From Maniola hyperantus (Eukaryota; Arthropoda; Insecta; Lepidoptera; Nymphalidae): a DNA stretch of 64,000 nt. The notes under the pieces are model-generated. The model searched no databases. It worked only from the letters and a program-made list of their open reading frames with translations, and was not told where the DNA came from. The stretch is taken from NCBI RefSeq assembly GCF_902806685.2, contig NC_048560.1:1528492-1592491 (forward strand), in the 5' to 3' direction. Every line of letters starts with the position of its first letter. The first letter of the stretch is position 1. The position numbers and the translations under genes are program-made. Below, piece by piece: positions 62,381-64,000 of this stretch.

Positions 62381-62612
62381 CTAGCTTATGCTCGCGACTT
62401 CGTCCGCGTGGACTACACAAATTTATAACCCCTATTTCACCCCGTTAGGGGTTGAATTTGCAAAAATCCTTTCTTAGCGGATGCCTACGTCATAACAGCT
62501 ATCTGCATGCCAAATTTCAGCCCGATCCGTCCAGTAGTTTGAATTGTGCGTTGATAGATCAGTCAGTCAGTCAGTCAGTCAGTCAGTCACCCTTTCCTTT
62601 TATATATTTAGA
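62381..62612 (-). mobile_element. Helitron-like element, H1 family
   Basis: Complete reverse copy, 'ctagcttatgctcgcgactt' to 'ccttttatatatttaga', with six CAGT units. Confidence 0.75.
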
Positions 62613-62639
62613 TATCCCAAATATTGAGGAACTGACGAC

Positions 62640-62965
62640 CTCCCTAGCGCAGTGGTGAGCGCTGTGGTCTTAATAGTGGGAGGTCCCGGGTTCGATTCCT
62701 GGCAGGGGTTTGGAATTTTATAATTTCTAAATTTCTGGTCTGGTCTGGTGGGAGGCTTCGGCCGTGGCTAGTTACCACCCTACCGGCAAAGCCGTGCCGC
62801 CAAGAGATTTAGCGTTCCGGTACGATGCCGTGTAGAAACCAAAGGGGTATGGGTTTAATAAAAACTGCCATACCCCTTCCAGGTTAGCCCGCTATCATCT
62901 TTGACTGCATCATCACTTACCACCAGGTGAGATTGCAGTCAAGGGCTAACTTGTATCTGTATAAA
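62640..62965 (+). mobile_element. tRNA-derived SINE S3, full length
   Basis: Head with A box 'tagcgcagtggtgagcgctg' and B box 'gggttcgattcctggca', then 'ggcttcggccgtggctagtt', 'gcgttccggtacgatgccgt', 'gattgcagtcaagggctaac' and an A-rich tail. This copy defines the family for the truncated ones elsewhere. Confidence 0.8.
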
Positions 62966-63044
62966 AAAAAAGAAAAACTAATTTATACCCACGACTTCGT
63001 TCGAGAGGACTAAACAATTTTCATATCCCTATTTTACCTTACTT

Positions 63045-63150
63045 GTCATACCCCTTCCAGGTCAGCCCCCTTCCATCTTAGACTGCATCATCACTTACCA
63101 CCAGGTGAGATTGCAGTCAAGGGCTAACTTGTATCTGAATTTTAAAAAAA
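63045..63150 (+). mobile_element. SINE S3, 3' fragment
   Basis: 'tcataccccttccaggtcag' to 'cttgtatctgaattttaaaa', following a degraded H1 start at about 62985-63045. Confidence 0.65.
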
Positions 63151-63205
63151 TCAATACACGTATTGAAAAATAAAATACCATCACCACTATAAAATAAGAC
63201 ATCTA

Positions 63206-63325
63206 TAGTACGTGTGTGACAGTTCGAGATAGCAATCGGGGTGGGGACGCCCCGCACGATAACGCTAGCGTGGGTCTGCGGGGACTCATACCCCTATTGC
63301 CATCTCGACTTGTCGCGAACTATAG
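63206..63325. mobile_element. GC-rich foldback MITE, family F6
   Basis: TAGTACGTGTGTGACAGTTC and 'catctcgacttgtcgcgaac' as ends, TA flanks, shared 'gcaatcggggtggggacgcc' with the others. Confidence 0.65.
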
Positions 63326-63344
63326 TTTGTTCGTTGTAAGTTAC

Positions 63345-63603
63345 TCCATAGCCCAAACTATTAGCAAGCTGAAGTGGCAGTGGGCAGGTCATGCCTGTGG
63401 TAGAGGCGATGGCCGTTGGAGCCGGAAAGTCCTTGAGTGGAGACCGCGTTTAAGCAAGCGTAGTGTGGGACGCCCTCCAGCACGATGGACCGACGATATA
63501 AAGAGGCTGGCGGGAAGTGGCTGGATGAGGAAGGCTGAGGACCGGGTGTGGTGGCGCTCTTTAGGGAAGGCCTATGTCCAACAGTGGACTTCCACAGGCT
63601 GAT
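63345..63603 (+). pseudogene. RTE-type LINE tail just upstream of exon 18
   Basis: About 85 residues in frame: KWQWAGHACGRGDGRWSRKV, LEWRPR, RSVGRPPARWTDDIKRLAGS, then LGKAYVQQWTSTG and a stop. These are the hallmark C-terminal motifs of RTE-clade LINE proteins after the reverse transcriptase. The upstream part is absent. Ends 38 nt before exon 18. Confidence 0.75.
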
Positions 63604-63640
63604 GATGAAGTTACTCCATGCATTGATTCTTTGTTGGCAG

Positions 63641-63700
63641 GATTGGACTCGAGTGACAAGAAATCGAGGAAGTCATCGGGCACCGCTAACTTTCTCAACA
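63641..63700 (+). CDS. RhoGEF2: RhoGEF2 exon 18: linker toward the DH domain
   Basis: Acceptor TTTGTTGGCAG, donor CAACA|GTAAGT. Encodes GLDSSDKKSRKSSGTANFLN, a basic Ser/Lys linker. Completes the exon 17 codon with two bases and leaves one base for the next exon, which is outside the window. Short and without a domain, so identified by splice sites and phase only. Confidence 0.8.
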
Positions 63701-63780
63701 GTAAGTTTATTTTTTACTTGATGACTGTTCAGATCTTGACTCACCTGGTGGTAAGTGATGATGCAGTGTAAGATGGAAGG

Positions 63781-63940
63781 CTAAGGCTGAAATCAATAGA
63801 GCGCACTTAAATGACTTTAATCAGACTTAAGATTGAGTTAAAACGAGACAAATTTATGGGAGAAATATACATCTGTCTCGTTTTAACTCTGTCTTAAGTC
63901 TAAGCAAAGTCAGAGTGCGCTCTATAGATCTCACCCTAAG
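63781..63940. mobile_element. Foldback MITE, family F1
   Basis: 'aaatcaatagagcgcactta' and 'gtgcgctctatagatctcac' as outer arms, inner 'taagattgagttaaaacgag' paired with 'ctcgttttaactctgtctta'. S3-like sequence flanks it on both sides ('ctggtggtaagtgatgatgc', 'gtatggcagttttaataaac'), so it is probably nested in a SINE S3. Confidence 0.7.
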
Positions 63941-64000
63941 AGTTGTATGGCAGTTTTAATAAACCCATATCCCTTGATCGGTTTTTATATGGCATTTACT

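Larger units (their letters stand above)
37452..63700 (+). other. RhoGEF2: RhoGEF2 gene, partial: 18 coding exons in the window
   Basis: Eighteen exons with GT-AG borders join without a frameshift into 782 codons: PDZ, coiled coil, proline-rich linker, RGS-like, C1. This order is specific to RGS-RhoGEFs (Drosophila RhoGEF2; vertebrate ARHGEF11 and ARHGEF12). In those proteins the RGS-like domain binds activated G-alpha 12/13 class subunits (Concertina in flies) and the DH-PH module loads Rho1 with GTP to drive actomyosin contraction. DH and PH lie past the right edge. Introns total over 23 kb and are mostly transposon sequence. Confidence 0.92.

Overview
The window looks like a stretch of a lepidopteran (moth or butterfly) nuclear genome. 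It has AT-rich introns with GT-AG splice sites and is packed with short transposons typical of Lepidoptera. These include Helitron-like elements that end in CTAG and carry (CTGA)n or (GTCT)n tracts, several tRNA-derived SINEs, and many foldback and terminal-inverted-repeat elements. I see no bacterial-type operons, rRNA genes, CRISPR arrays or free-standing tRNA genes.

One host gene is clear. Eighteen plus-strand exons between 37452 and 63700 join in one unbroken reading frame (2347 nt, 782 codons plus one base). They encode the N-terminal two thirds of an RGS-type Rho guanine nucleotide exchange factor, the insect RhoGEF2 and vertebrate ARHGEF11/ARHGEF12 family. Domain order: PDZ (exons 1-3), a charged probable coiled coil (exons 4-5), a long proline-rich linker (exons 6-8), the RGS-like domain (exons 9-15) and a C1 zinc-binding domain (exons 16-17). 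Exon 18 starts the linker to the catalytic DH-PH module, which lies beyond the right edge. A CpG-rich stretch at 33520-33737 ending in a GTGAGT donor is the best candidate for a 5' untranslated exon and promoter.

1-33.5 kb holds no host gene I can recognise. It is a mosaic of Helitron-like copies, SINEs, a 428-bp dispersed repeat, foldback elements, a solo LTR (1217-1451), a short LTR retrotransposon with identical LTRs (22224-23108) and 5'-truncated LINE tails. 33.5-37.4 kb holds the candidate promoter, a 5'-truncated LINE with a CCHC knuckle and endonuclease-like domain, and a tandem duplication. 37.4-64 kb is RhoGEF2, whose introns carry the same transposon families, several within 10-40 nt of a splice site.

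The most notable observations are as follows. (1) The first C1 exon, with its splice acceptor, donor and only 19 bp between copies, is tandemly repeated four times identically plus a truncated fifth copy. (2) A 1.9-kb hAT-like element with a perfect 8-bp target duplication sits inside another repeat, itself inside a third. It carries a CpG-rich stretch with an unassigned open frame. (3) Exon 8 is followed by a second protein-like frame reachable only through a 34-nt 'intron' or a one-base indel. Exons were called by eye from splice signals, phase and domain fit; no alignment or transcript data were available.
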